A stretch of 64,000 nucleotides of DNA from Dehalobacterium formicoaceticum. GTDB taxonomy: Bacteria; Bacillota; Dehalobacteriia; Dehalobacteriales; Dehalobacteriaceae. The notes under the pieces are model-generated. The model was not told the origin of the DNA. It worked only from the letters and a program-made list of their open reading frames with translations, and did not search any database. Positions 24,685 to 32,953 of the stretch are shown in pieces. Every line of letters begins with the position of its first letter. Positions within the stretch are counted from its first letter, which is position 1. Position numbers and translations under genes: made by a program. Location of the stretch: NCBI RefSeq assembly GCF_002224645.1, contig NZ_CP022121.1, forward strand, positions 2,362,501 to 2,426,500, in the 5' to 3' direction.

Positions 24685-25087
24685 CCGAAATGCCGAAGTA
24701 TTACGGCATATCATTTTATACTGCAATGAAATAGAAGAAAACATGGGCCGGTTTGGAGCAGAGTATGAAGTATTTCAAAAAGATTCCGTTTACAGAAATG
24801 CCGTCGCCCTTTGCGTACTCCAGATTGGCGAACTAACCGGCAAACTCACCGATGATTTCAAAGAAACCTATGACCAAATGCCGTGGACGCAAATAGAAGC
24901 ACTAAGAAATATCGTTGCCCACAGCTATGGCAAAATTGATGTTGAGGGTTTATGGGAAACTATCACGGGAGACATTCCGGAATTAAAAACATACTGCTCC
25001 GGTATTATCCGGCAGCTTGATGTGCTGATGCAGGAGAATAATACGGAAGCTGAAGATGAACAAGAAAAAGGTATTTCAATGGATTAA
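24674..25087 (+). CDS. hepT: HepT-like ribonuclease toxin (DUF86)
   Basis: 137 residues. The HEPN RNase motif R-x4-H-x-Y is present as RNIVAHSY (Arg78, His83, Tyr85), preceded by the family segments FQKDSVYRNAVALCVLQIGEL and MPWTQIEALRN. In MntA-HepT modules HepT cuts RNA and is silenced by AMPylation of its Tyr by MntA. ATG 24674 is preceded by GAAGAGGTG and overlaps the antitoxin stop. Because the antitoxin gene is cut off, this toxin would be unregulated unless it is inactive, silent or neutralised from elsewhere. Confidence 0.85.
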   Translation: MLSSRNAEVLRHIILYCNEIEENMGRFGAEYEVFQKDSVYRNAVALCVLQIGELTGKLTDDFKETYDQMPWTQIEALRNIVAHSYGKIDVEGLWETITGDIPELKTYCSGIIRQLDVLMQENNTEAEDEQEKGISMD

Positions 25088-25102
25088 ACAACGCAATGAG
25101 AG

Positions 25103-25127
25103 AACACGCTGACAGAGCGTGTTTTTT
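25103..25127 (+). terminator. Terminator after hepT
   Basis: AACACGCT-GACAG-AGCGTGTT followed by a run of T. It lies 15 bases past the hepT stop. Confidence 0.85.
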
Positions 25128-25486
25128 TATTAAGGGAATTATGCACTTGCCAAAATCGATTTTATTTTAAAACAAATTTTAAAGTAGTGAAGCTGTCATT
25201 TTATGAGCATCACGACGCTATACATAATGTTTCTGCTAACTTCCAAGATGATCTTTCTTTCATTTTGTGTTGGAAGAGACTCCAACTATTAACAATATTA
25301 AAACTGAACTTCATTAGTGTTGGCAAGAACAAAACACCCACTAAAGAGGGATGTTTCATTTCTGATTAATATCCGTTGCAAGCGGCCTGACCATAGATTG
25401 TGGACGGGGGCGATTAACAAATTTAAAACCAATACAATTTGTGTTATACTTAATTAAATTAAATGCGTGAAGAAAAGAGGAATAAA
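25128..25486 (+). promoter_or_regulatory. Intergenic region with probable promoter of the pyridoxamine kinase gene
   Basis: 25128-25400 shows no convincing gene. TATACT at 25445-25450, with TTTAAA at 25422-25427 (17-base spacer), would start transcription near 25457. This favours the TTG start at 25487 over the ATG at 25463. Confidence 0.45.
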
Positions 25487-26305
25487 TTGAAGGATCAGAT
25501 ACTTTTAATCAACGATCTTCCGGGCTATGGCAAGGTGGCTCTTTCAGCCATGATTCCGGTATTGTCCCATATGGGTTTCAATCTTTATAACCTGCCCACG
25601 GCACTGGTTTCCAACACTTTGGACTATGGGCTGTTTGACATTCTGGACACAACCGACTACATGAAGAATACCCTCGCCGTGTGGGAGAAACTAGGCTTCA
25701 GCTTCGATGCTATCTCGACTGGCTTTATTGTGTCTGAGGAGCAAGTGGGACTGATTGCAGATTTCTGCAGGCAACAATCACGAAATGGGACTAAAATCTT
25801 TGTTGACCCTATCATGGGAGATGACGGAAAGCTCTATAACGGCATATCGGAAAAAACCGTGACGTACATGAGGGAGCTTTGCAAGGTCTCTGACTATATG
25901 ATTCCCAATTATACAGAAGCTGCTCTTCTTGTAGGCATGGAGATCAAGACAGACGCCATTATCATTGATGAAGGGCATCAGCTGATCAATGGGCTTCGGG
26001 AAATGGGCGCAAAATCCGTTGTCATAACGAGTATCCTACTCTCAGATCGGATGGCTGTACTAGGGTATGACGCAGAAACTGATGAATACTTCACTTTGCC
26101 CTTTGAATTTGTACCGGTGCGATTTCCCGGTACCGGAGATATTTTTTCCGCGGTGATGATGGGCAAGGTCCTGTCCGGCTCTTCCCTAAAATCAAGTGTC
26201 CAAGCTGCTATGGATTATATAAGGAAACTCATTGTTCTCAACAAGGACAATGTGGATAAATATAAGGGCATACCCATTGAGGCATGGCTTGGAGAGATGG
26301 ATTGA
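25487..26305 (+). CDS. Pyridoxamine/pyridoxal kinase (ribokinase-like, PdxY type)
   Basis: About 272 residues. The N-terminal QILLINDLPGYGKVALSAMIPVLSHMGFNLYNLPTALVSNTLDYG and the phosphate-binding FPGTGDIFSAVMMGKVL near the C-terminus mark a vitamin B6 kinase of the ribokinase fold; FVDPIMGDDGKLYNG and IPNYTEAALLVG are also typical. It phosphorylates pyridoxal or pyridoxamine with ATP to make PLP/PMP. The start is TTG 25487, with AGAGG six bases upstream; the ATG at 25463 lies almost at the expected transcription start and has no RBS. It is followed 98 bases on by an FMN-binding protein of the PNPOx-like fold, so the two may act together in B6 metabolism, though the second is not a true PdxH. 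Confidence 0.88.
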   Translation: MKDQILLINDLPGYGKVALSAMIPVLSHMGFNLYNLPTALVSNTLDYGLFDILDTTDYMKNTLAVWEKLGFSFDAISTGFIVSEEQVGLIADFCRQQSRNGTKIFVDPIMGDDGKLYNGISEKTVTYMRELCKVSDYMIPNYTEAALLVGMEIKTDAIIIDEGHQLINGLREMGAKSVVITSILLSDRMAVLGYDAETDEYFTLPFEFVPVRFPGTGDIFSAVMMGKVLSGSSLKSSVQAAMDYIRKLIVLNKDNVDKYKGIPIEAWLGEMD

Positions 26306-26403
26306 TGAAGGATATAGGGATATCCTAATAGATAGATAAAGGACAGAGCATCTCCAATAGAGTTATTTGCTGATGGAATTAATAAATAATGTGAGGTTAT
26401 TCG

Positions 26404-26964
26404 ATGAGAAGAAAAGATAGAGAAATGGGCAGAGAATTTGGCTTGTCGATCATTGACAAAGCCCGTTTTGGTGTGGTTTCCATGATTGATGAGTCGGAAC
26501 AGGCCTATGGGCTGCCCCTTTCCATCGTGCGCGAAGGGGATTATCTATACCTTCATTCAGCTAAAGAGGGAAAAAAGGTGGATATCTTCAATTCATCTCC
26601 AGTGGTAAACGTAACATTTGTAGGGGATGTCGCTGTTCCGGATAACTTTTCCGAGGAGGAACTGGACGAGATGGTCAAAGACGAGAATAAAACAGCGTTC
26701 TTGATCAGTAGTGTATTTACCACCCAGTATGAATCTGCAATCGTCAAGGGCAGAGTACAGCCAGTGGATGATGAAGAGGAGCGGGTAAAGGCGTTGAGGC
26801 TGATCTGTGAAAAATATACCCCGGACAAGATGAAGTACTTTCCCTATGCCATAAAGGCAGGTATGGACCGCGTTAATGTTTATCGGATAGACATTAGGGA
26901 ACTTACTGCCAAAAGGAAGAAGTATGATTCAGAAGGTAAAGAAATGAAATGGGGTAGGATGTAG
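26404..26964 (+). CDS. PNPOx-like FMN-binding protein (NimA/5-nitroimidazole-resistance type)
   Basis: 186 residues of the split-barrel flavin-binding fold. The start MRRKDREMGREFGLSIIDKARFGVVSMIDESEQAYGLPLSIVREGDYLYLHSAKEGKKVDIF is the usual pattern of the NimA-like branch. IDxLYxHSAKxGKK contacts FMN phosphate in the family. Members reduce nitroimidazoles or have unknown redox roles. ATG 26404 is preceded by GAGGTTATTCG. It probably shares a transcript with the kinase upstream. Confidence 0.85.
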   Translation: MRRKDREMGREFGLSIIDKARFGVVSMIDESEQAYGLPLSIVREGDYLYLHSAKEGKKVDIFNSSPVVNVTFVGDVAVPDNFSEEELDEMVKDENKTAFLISSVFTTQYESAIVKGRVQPVDDEEERVKALRLICEKYTPDKMKYFPYAIKAGMDRVNVYRIDIRELTAKRKKYDSEGKEMKWGRM

Positions 26965-27069
26965 CTAAGGCAGTTTTTAAAATCGTAAAGGAGGGGAATA
27001 TGGATTACTTTCATCCTCAAAAAGACTGAACTTTCACCATCAGTAACATGCCATGCCCGGCATACTAGA

Positions 27070-27110
27070 AAAAAAGCGGTTGCCTATTTTGAATGGGCAA
27101 CCGCTTTTTT
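27070..27110 (+). terminator. Terminator after the FMN-binding protein
   Basis: AAAAAGCGGTTGCC (27071-27084) pairs with GGCAACCGCTTTTT (27096-27109), followed by further T. Confidence 0.85.
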
Positions 27111-27180
27111 CCGTTTTTCTTATTTAAAAATATTTTTAATAAAAATGAACCGAATTAACTAATTTAATCTCTATATAAGT

Positions 27181-27190
27181 AGACGCGTCT
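27181..27190. promoter_or_regulatory. Palindrome at the sigma-factor gene start
   Basis: AGACGCGTCT is a perfect 10-bp palindrome 19 bases before the sigma-factor start codon and just after an AT-rich TATATAAG stretch that could be a -10 element. It could bind a regulator. Confidence 0.35.
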
Positions 27191-27208
27191 AATGAAGGAG
27201 GGGCTGTT

Positions 27209-27787
27209 TTGCAAGAAGCAGAGATGATAGAAAAGATTCAGAAGGGAGATATACAAGCCTTTGAGCAGTTATTTGAACGATATAAATTAAAAGCCTTGAA
27301 AACAGTTTACTTAATGACAAGAGATAAGGTGGTAAGTGAAGATGTTGTGCAGGAGGCTTTTGTAAAGTGTTATAGCTCTATAAAAAGTCTTAGACATCCA
27401 GAATACTTCAAAACATGGTTCTTTAGGTTATTAACCAGAACAACCTGGCAATACATGAAGAAAGAAAAAAAGATATTACCAGCTGAAGGCATTGTAGAAA
27501 TGGTAGAGGAGAAATGCGCCAAATCCTATGCGGAAAAACTTGAACAAGAAGCAACGACAAATATACTTTATGAAGAAATATCAAAATTAGATCTCAAGTT
27601 GCAGACGACACTAATTCTTTATTACTATGATGACTTTTCAGTTAAAGAAATCGCAAAAATAATGGGATGTTTTGAAGGAACTGTTAAATCCAGACTCTAT
27701 GCGGGAAGAAACAAACTGAAAAACAGCTTAGTTGCACAACATAACCATAATATTTCAAGGGAGGTTTTGCAGTATGAAAATAAATGA
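27209..27787 (+). CDS. ECF-type RNA polymerase sigma factor
   Basis: 192 residues with region 2 (AFEQLFERYKLKALKTVYLMTRDKVVSEDVVQEAFVKCYSSIKSL, including the -10 recognising segment) and region 4 (SKLDLKLQTTLILYYYDDFSVKEIAKIMGCFEGTVKSRLYAGRNKLK). No region 1 or 3, so group 4 (ECF). The start is TTG 27209, five bases after GGAGGGG; the ATG at 27224 is too far from it. The 3' end overlaps the next gene by 14 bases, the usual coupling of sigma and anti-sigma. An ECF-type autoregulated promoter with proper spacing could not be confirmed. Confidence 0.9.
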   Translation: MQEAEMIEKIQKGDIQAFEQLFERYKLKALKTVYLMTRDKVVSEDVVQEAFVKCYSSIKSLRHPEYFKTWFFRLLTRTTWQYMKKEKKILPAEGIVEMVEEKCAKSYAEKLEQEATTNILYEEISKLDLKLQTTLILYYYDDFSVKEIAKIMGCFEGTVKSRLYAGRNKLKNSLVAQHNHNISREVLQYENK

Positions 27788-28580
27788 ATATAAGGATGAG
27801 GAAATTAGATTAAACTTAATTCAAAAAGCTGCAGAAGCAGAGCCATCTGCTGAAATGTTTAGCAGAATCAAAAAAAATATTACTGAAACGGGGTATGAAG
27901 AAAAAATGAGAGGTAAGATATTTGGTTTTAAAAGAGGTAAGATGTCAGTAGCAGTGTTAACATGCTGTGTATTATTACTTGTTTCAACAGCGGTAATTGG
28001 AACAAACTTAGCAACAAGCTGGAAAGGACATAGTACAAATTCTCAGTATATGACCTTCCCTAGCGTGGACAGAGTTATAAAGGATGTAGGATTTGCTCCT
28101 AAATATACAGAAATGTTGCCGGGAGGGTTTAAATTTAGTCGCGGAGGCACTGGCGAGTCAGAACTTTCAGATGAAGCGGGAAATGTTTTAACCAAAACCA
28201 AAGACGTAAATTTTGCCTATACACGAGGGTCTGAGAAATCATCAATATCCTTGAATGTTTCTCAAATAAAAGAAGAATTTATAGATAATAGCTCCAGCAG
28301 CTTAGTGGATAACTATAATGGCATTAACCTGTATTATTATGAAAAAGATTATAAATTTGTGCCGCCAGCTTACGAGCTTACTGAGGAAGATAAAAAAGCT
28401 TATGAAGCAGGTGAACTGGAGATCTCATATGGATCGCCGGAAGTAAGCTATCAAAATATTAAGGGCCTAAGTTGGTACGAAGATGGGTTACAGTATATGA
28501 TTATGGGCAGTGATTATAATTTTACTCTCAAGGAAATGGTTGAAATGTCAAAAGCTATCATTGATACTGACGCAAAATAG
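27774..28580 (+). CDS. Anti-sigma-factor-like membrane protein
   Basis: 268 residues. A cytoplasmic N-terminal part (~60 residues, rich in charged residues) precedes a single membrane helix (MSVAVLTCCVLLLVSTAVIGTNLA, about 62-85). The extracytoplasmic domain (from ~90) includes FPSVDRVIKDVGFAPKYTEMLPGGFKF and resembles the DUF4367-like domain seen in clostridial anti-sigma proteins. ATG 27774 with RBS AAGGGAGG lies inside the end of the sigma-factor gene. It probably holds the sigma factor at the membrane until an envelope signal arrives. The N-terminal part lacks an HxxxCxxC zinc motif, so it is not a classical ZAS protein. Confidence 0.75.
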   Translation: MKINEYKDEEIRLNLIQKAAEAEPSAEMFSRIKKNITETGYEEKMRGKIFGFKRGKMSVAVLTCCVLLLVSTAVIGTNLATSWKGHSTNSQYMTFPSVDRVIKDVGFAPKYTEMLPGGFKFSRGGTGESELSDEAGNVLTKTKDVNFAYTRGSEKSSISLNVSQIKEEFIDNSSSSLVDNYNGINLYYYEKDYKFVPPAYELTEEDKKAYEAGELEISYGSPEVSYQNIKGLSWYEDGLQYMIMGSDYNFTLKEMVEMSKAIIDTDAK

Positions 28581-28586
28581 AAGCGT

Positions 28587-28618
28587 AAAACCGCAGGGAC
28601 AATCCTGCGGTTTTTGTG
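28587..28618 (+). terminator. Terminator of the sigma/anti-sigma operon
   Basis: AAAACCGCAGG-GACAAT-CCTGCGGTTTT, a perfect 11-bp stem with a T-rich tail, seven bases past the stop. Confidence 0.9.
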
Positions 28619-28719
28619 ATGAAACAACGCAGGAACTGCTTGGGTTACCAACCGTTTCTTTTGCCACCCTGCATAAGAATTATGGAGAAATGGGAGAATA
28701 ACTGTGGAGGTGTAATGAT

Positions 28720-28923
28720 ATGACCACAGAAAAAAGTTTTATCCCTGATCCTCATGCTCATTTGCCCGAAGGCTTAAAAAACATGGTAATGAAATCTACT
28801 GAGGAAGATACGATTTACGGTCCTGACAATTTTCCTGTCTCAAGGGTGGATATGGAATCCAGCGAGGAGCTGATAGAGGAAGTGACAGAGGAACCGACAA
28901 AATTGAAAAGCAAGAAAAAATAA
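28720..28923 (+). CDS. Small hypothetical acidic/basic-tailed protein
   Basis: 67 residues: MTTEKSFIPDPHAHLPEGLKNMVMKSTEEDTIYGPDNFPVSRVD, then an acidic stretch (ESSEELIEEVTEEPT) and a Lys-rich end (KLKSKKK). RBS GTGGAGGTG lies eight bases before ATG 28720. No family recognised and no membrane segment. The good RBS and compositional features support a real gene. The IS256 element begins 40 bases after the stop. Confidence 0.55.
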   Translation: MTTEKSFIPDPHAHLPEGLKNMVMKSTEEDTIYGPDNFPVSRVDMESSEELIEEVTEEPTKLKSKKK

Positions 28924-28962
28924 GTTGGGATGCTTAGGCGCATATCCATAGGGACAATTTAT

Positions 28963-30478
28963 GGCAGTGTTTCATATTTCGTGTAATTGGCTATTCCCAA
29001 CAAGGTTTAATACCTTGCAATAATGGGTAAAATTTTAGTACAGTCAGAAAGACAGGGCTCTGCCGGAGGGCAACCTGAGGGTCTGACTGGGGAACTCAAG
29101 CAATTGAAAAGGCGGTCTCAAATGGGGCTGCTTTTTCATTTTCTATTGCTTAGATTCCCAACCCGGAAAACTCCGGGGGTTCGGGGGCAGAGCCCCCGAG
29201 AAGTTATACACCTTTGCTGTCCGTCAGACGTTCCTCAAAGAAGATAGACATCTGCCCCATTATTATTCCCCAATCGCGAATTGGTAAACTCCATTTTCTC
29301 TCAATTTCCATAATGGACAAGTAGATTGATTTTTTTAGTGATTCATCGCCGGGAAAGGTGGTTTTGGTTTTTGTAAATTTCCGTAACATCCGATGAAATC
29401 CTTCTACTGAATTTGTCGTGTAAATTAGCCTTCTAACATTCTCTGGATACTTGAAATATACCGAAAGCTCGCTCCAGTTATCTCGCCATGACTTTGCTAT
29501 CTGTGGGTATTTTTTACTCCATTTCTCCCCAAATTCTTCAAGATGATAAAGTGCGTCATCCTCACATGGAGCCTGATAGATCATTTTTAAATCCGCCATA
29601 ATAGTTTTTAAATCTTTGTATGAAACATATTTTGTTGAGTTTCTGATTTGGTGGATGATGCAAAGCTGCTGCTCTGTTTTCGGGAAAACGCTGTTTATCG
29701 CTGTCGATAATCCGCTTAAATTGTCGTGGCATGCAATTAAAATGTCGTTTATGCCCCGATTTTTCATCTCATTGACTACAGTTGCCCAAAAGCTTGCACT
29801 TTCATTTTCGCTGATCCAAATACCTAATATCTCTTTTCTGCCTTCCATATTAATCCCTAATACTGTATAGGCACATTTGTTGATGATCTTGGCATCCTTT
29901 CTCACTTTGAAGACTATTCCGTCAAAGAAGACTACAGGATATATGCTCTCCAATGGTCTTGATTGCCACTCCATTAGCTGCGGCATGATTTTGTCTGTAA
30001 TTCGACTGATCAGAGCCGGTGATGCATCTACTCCATAGATATCACGCAGGTGGTCTTCTATATCACGGGTAGACATTCCTTTTTGATACATGGCTATCAC
30101 TTGGTGCTCTAAATTATTTGATTTTGTTTGATATTTCTCAATCAATTGCGGTTCAAATTCACCATTTCGATCTCGTGGAACTTTTATTTCCGTCTTTCCC
30201 ATTTGCGTTTGTAACGTTTTTTTGTTGTAGCCATTCCGGCTATTTCCGCTCAGATCTCCTGCCGGGCTATGCTTATCATATCCCAAATGCTCATCCATTT
30301 CTGCTTCCAGCATCTCTTCAATTGTTCCGCTGAACAGGTTTTTCAGCATGGAATGGATGTCCTCCATGCTACTGCATTCCTGTGCCAATAGTTTTACTAA
30401 TTCATTTGCTCTTTCGTTCATTGATAACATCTCCTTTATAGTTATTGTTACCAATTACACGAAATTTTAAGCGTTCTC
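28963..30478 (-). mobile_element. Complete IS256-family insertion sequence with 8-bp target duplication
   Basis: The ends share ATTTCGTGTAATTGG exactly (28976-28990, and as its complement at 30451-30465), with weaker matches out to the tips. CAATTTAT flanks both sides (28955-28962 and 30479-30486). The 240 bases between left end and the transposase stop hold only a GC-rich hairpin (29183-29197) and no gene. It lies between the small gene at 28720 and the serine recombinase. Confidence 0.9.
29204..30421 (-). CDS. IS256-family transposase
   Basis: About 405 residues from ATG 30421, which has AAAGGAGATG upstream. Catalytic contexts are FFDGIVFKVRKD, ACHDNLSGL and TNSVEGFHRMLRKFTK. It is closely related in pattern to the transposase at 10063 but with differences along the whole length (for example LQTQMGKTEIKV in place of IISDYGESEIAI). 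The frame is complete, so it may be active. Confidence 0.95.
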   Translation of the reverse strand: MNERANELVKLLAQECSSMEDIHSMLKNLFSGTIEEMLEAEMDEHLGYDKHSPAGDLSGNSRNGYNKKTLQTQMGKTEIKVPRDRNGEFEPQLIEKYQTKSNNLEHQVIAMYQKGMSTRDIEDHLRDIYGVDASPALISRITDKIMPQLMEWQSRPLESIYPVVFFDGIVFKVRKDAKIINKCAYTVLGINMEGRKEILGIWISENESASFWATVVNEMKNRGINDILIACHDNLSGLSTAINSVFPKTEQQLCIIHQIRNSTKYVSYKDLKTIMADLKMIYQAPCEDDALYHLEEFGEKWSKKYPQIAKSWRDNWSELSVYFKYPENVRRLIYTTNSVEGFHRMLRKFTKTKTTFPGDESLKKSIYLSIMEIERKWSLPIRDWGIIMGQMSIFFEERLTDSKGV

Positions 30479-30506
30479 CAATTTATGAACCGTGGGTATT
30501 GGTGGA

Positions 30507-30533
30507 GGCAGACAGCAGATTAAGCTGTCTGCC
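30507..30533 (-). terminator. Hairpin over the recombinase stop codon
   Basis: GGCAGACAGC (30507-30516) pairs with GCTGTCTGCC (30524-30533). The recombinase stop codon (30520-30522) lies in the loop. Confidence 0.55.
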
Positions 30534-32184
30534 TTTGCCGTATTTCAGCCACTTTCTCGGCTTCTTCGGCAAAAGCTCCGACGACGCCGATGTCACGATA
30601 GTGAATTATGATTTCCTGTTCCGCCGTTCTGGAGTATCGTTCCGCTCTTTCACCTACCTCAATTTTCTCAATAAAAATGTTCAGCAGTTCACCGCTGAGT
30701 TCGGTTATCTCGGTGTACCGCCTTGCCTTATCGATAAATCGGGTGACGTTTGAGATGTAAGCCTGCAGTTCTTCGATGCGCACCGCACTCTTAGGAATTC
30801 GCTCCTTAAGGCTTTTTTGCTCTGTATTGTAATCCTCTGAGAGCATCCGGAACTGCTCGTTGGTTACCTTGCCAAGCACATTGTCCTCATATAAACGCTT
30901 GAACAATTTGCTCAGTTCGATATCCCTTCGGCGCATTAATTCTTGTTCCCTCTGCAGCCGCTCAATCTCACGTCGGGTTTCTGCGTTATTTTTTCGATTG
31001 ATATACTGGATGAATAACGCCTCCTGCTGCCGTGCGAAGTGGGTCACTCTGAGCAGGTCATCCAGTACGATTGCCGCCAGATGGACTTCCCGAAGGTAGT
31101 GAGAACTGCATTTCTCTTTGCCGCGTTTTCGGTAGGTGGAGCACATGAAGTTGTTTTTCACGGCGGCAAGGGTGTGTGCCCGATGCAGGGTCATCTTCTC
31201 GCCGCAATCGAGGCAGCGTACCAAGCCAGAGAACATATCCTGTTCCTCCATGTTTGTCCTGTGCCTTTTGTGTTCACGGATGTCCTGCACGATGTCCCAT
31301 ATTTCCTTCGTTATCAGCGGCTCATGGGTGTTCTCAAACCGCAGATGCTCTGACTCGGGACGCTCGATCCGTTTCTTGTTTTTGTAGGACAGCGTCGTAT
31401 ATTGCAGATTAATGGTATGTCCGAGATAAACCTCGTTTTCCAGAATGTCAGCAATACAGGCGCTGCTCCAAGCATACGGTCTTGTGATATCCACGTTGGT
31501 CAGAATTTTGCCGGTCTTGATGTAGTAATAGTAACCAGGCGAGAACACCTGCTCTTTGTTAAGCTGCTTGGCAATCTGAGTCGGGCCTTTTCCCTCAACA
31601 CAGAGGTTGAATATCCTCTGGACAATCGGCGCCACATCCTCGTCGGGGACGATTTTGCTCTTGGGGTTAGCCTCATCCTTCTTGTAGCCATAAGGCGCTC
31701 TTGTGCCTACACGCTCGCCTCGCTCTGCCTTGGACTTCACAACAGCACGGATTTTCCGGCTGGTATCCTTGGCATAGAAATCATTGAACAGGTTTACGAA
31801 TGGGGTGAAGTCGTTGTCGCCATAAAGACTGTCTACGTTGTTGTTGATGGCGATGAAACGGACTCCGTAGCTTGGAAATATCATCTCTGTGTACTGGCCG
31901 ACCAGCAGGTAATCTCTGCCGAGACGGGACATATCCTTGACGATAATCGTAGCCACTTGGTCGCTTTCCACCAGCTTCATCAGGTCTTTCCAAGCGGGGC
32001 GGTTGAAGTTTGTTCCGCTGTAGCCATCGTCAGAAAGGAAGAGAATGTTCTCAAAGCCGTTGTCGGCAGCGTATTTCTCCAGCATTAGTCTTTGATTCTG
32101 AATGCTGTTGGATTCGCCATCGCGCTCGTCCTCCTGGCTCAGTCTGCCGTAGAGTATTGTGTACTTTTGGTTTGCCTGTGTCAT
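30520..32184 (-). CDS. Large serine recombinase (site-specific integrase/excisionase)
   Basis: About 554 residues. The resolvase domain (1-150) has the nucleophile context ILYGRLSQEDE, SIQNQRLMLEKYA, DDGYSGTNFNRPAW and VKDMSRLGRDYL. The recombinase domain (TRAPYGYKKDE) and the zinc-ribbon (LVRCLDCGEKMTLHRA ... NFMCSTYRKRGKEKCSSH) follow, then a coiled coil (MRRRDIELSKLFKRLYEDN). It integrates and excises elements by Ser-linked double-strand cutting at att sites. ATG 32184 with AAAGGAGG is preferred over an in-frame ATG 72 bases upstream. It is the only integration enzyme in this region and probably mobilised the accessory genes up to about 50 kb. An exact 15-mer of its upstream region recurs at 50118. 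Confidence 0.93.
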   Translation of the reverse strand: MTQANQKYTILYGRLSQEDERDGESNSIQNQRLMLEKYAADNGFENILFLSDDGYSGTNFNRPAWKDLMKLVESDQVATIIVKDMSRLGRDYLLVGQYTEMIFPSYGVRFIAINNNVDSLYGDNDFTPFVNLFNDFYAKDTSRKIRAVVKSKAERGERVGTRAPYGYKKDEANPKSKIVPDEDVAPIVQRIFNLCVEGKGPTQIAKQLNKEQVFSPGYYYYIKTGKILTNVDITRPYAWSSACIADILENEVYLGHTINLQYTTLSYKNKKRIERPESEHLRFENTHEPLITKEIWDIVQDIREHKRHRTNMEEQDMFSGLVRCLDCGEKMTLHRAHTLAAVKNNFMCSTYRKRGKEKCSSHYLREVHLAAIVLDDLLRVTHFARQQEALFIQYINRKNNAETRREIERLQREQELMRRRDIELSKLFKRLYEDNVLGKVTNEQFRMLSEDYNTEQKSLKERIPKSAVRIEELQAYISNVTRFIDKARRYTEITELSGELLNIFIEKIEVGERAERYSRTAEQEIIIHYRDIGVVGAFAEEAEKVAEIRQRQTA

Positions 32185-32302
32185 AATAACCTCCTTTTCG
32201 TTTGGCAAACCGATACGGAATGCTGGGAATGCGGATTTCTCCGCAATCCCAAGCATACCGAAGAGTTTGCCGGAAGTCTACTGAATTTCGAAAGAAAAAC
32301 GC

Positions 32303-32349
32303 TCATATTTCAAGCTCCTTGTCGATTAAAGAGAGGAGCTTGTCCGTGG
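32303..32349 (-). pseudogene. 3' piece of the gene split by the transposon
   Basis: Joined to the piece ending at 36040 after removal of the transposon and one CGTGG copy, the frame continues ..KTPTDKLLSLIDKELEI and stops at 32303. This restored tail shows the transposon interrupted a working gene. Confidence 0.8.
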
Positions 32350-32478
32350 TGTTGACTCCAATCTAAAATGGCGGATAATTCCATGATAAGTGACGGATAT
32401 ATAGTTTTTGACGTATAAATACGGAAAAAGATCGTGGGGGGGAATTAACGCTTTAAAGGCCCAGAGTAATATAAAAAG

Positions 32479-32600
32479 GCAGATGGGCTTTCCCCACCCG
32501 GTAAGGGTGGGAGGAATTACTCCAGGCCTCCCACAGAGCGCTCAGGTTGTCATCCCCAAGACATTGCCCTACCCTCTCCGTGAGAGGAAAACCCATCTGC
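32479..32600. other. Highly structured 122-base segment near the transposon left end
   Basis: GCAGATGGG (32479-32487) pairs with CCCATCTGC (32592-32600), extended by TTTCC/GGAAA. Inside lie hairpins CCACCC..GGGTGG (32494-32510), an alternative GGGAGG..CCTCCC, and CCTCTC-CGT-GAGAGG (32573-32587). It has no gene. It could be a structured RNA, an operon 3' element or a DNA structure used by the transposon. Confidence 0.5.
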
Positions 32601-32620
32601 TTTAAAAATATAGAAAGAAA

Positions 32621-32935
32621 TTAAAATGATAAAATACCGGATAAATACCTAAGGGCCGAGGCTACGGTAGCAGCATCAATAACATTTTCCATAGCGAACG
32701 TTAACTTTTCTTGATTGTAAAAGATGTCCTCTAAGGAACCTAAGTGGCATCCGGCCTGGAAATCAGGGATGCAGGCAAAGAATCCGGAACACGTTTGGCC
32801 AATAAGGATACGAATGCTGGAACGACTTTGGATGGAAATTTCATAATGGCTGCCATAAGAGTAGATGTCAGCAATACGTCCCGTCCAATTTTCTTTTTTA
32901 CCATTTTCCCAACAACAGGAACATGAAAAATTCAT
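32621..32935 (-). CDS. Small transposon-encoded protein (DUF6618-like)
   Basis: 104 residues: an N-terminal Cys group (MNFSCSCCWENGKKENWTGRI) followed by a compact beta-rich sequence (YGSHYEISIQSRSSIRILIG, GFFACIPDFQAGCHLGSLEDIFYN) and a helical end. I recall similar small proteins annotated DUF6618 near clostridial transposons. It follows the ATPase gene by 18 bases in the same direction, so it is probably translated from the same message. Function unknown; the paired cysteines could bind zinc. Confidence 0.55.
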   Translation of the reverse strand: MNFSCSCCWENGKKENWTGRIADIYSYGSHYEISIQSRSSIRILIGQTCSGFFACIPDFQAGCHLGSLEDIFYNQEKLTFAMENVIDAATVASALRYLSGILSF

Positions 32936-32953
32936 TAAAATCCACTCCCTCCA

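Noticed and set aside
25187-25369. Sixty-codon frame upstream of the pyridoxamine kinase gene
   Set aside because: No usable RBS, atypical composition, and no match to any motif.
27000-27029. Nine-codon frame MDYFHPQKD with a strong RBS (AAAGGAGGGG)
   Set aside because: Too short to support as a gene; no attenuator follows apart from an ordinary terminator.
27146-27190. ECF-type promoter (TGAACC ... CGTC) in front of the sigma-factor gene
   Set aside because: The two blocks are about 34 bases apart, twice the required spacing.
28510-28701. Frame ending QELLGLPTVSFATLHKNYGEMGE after the anti-sigma gene
   Set aside because: It overlaps the anti-sigma gene in another frame and crosses its terminator; no RBS or family match.
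31402-32088. Long frame opposite the serine recombinase gene
   Set aside because: A shadow of the well-supported recombinase; no motif or RBS.
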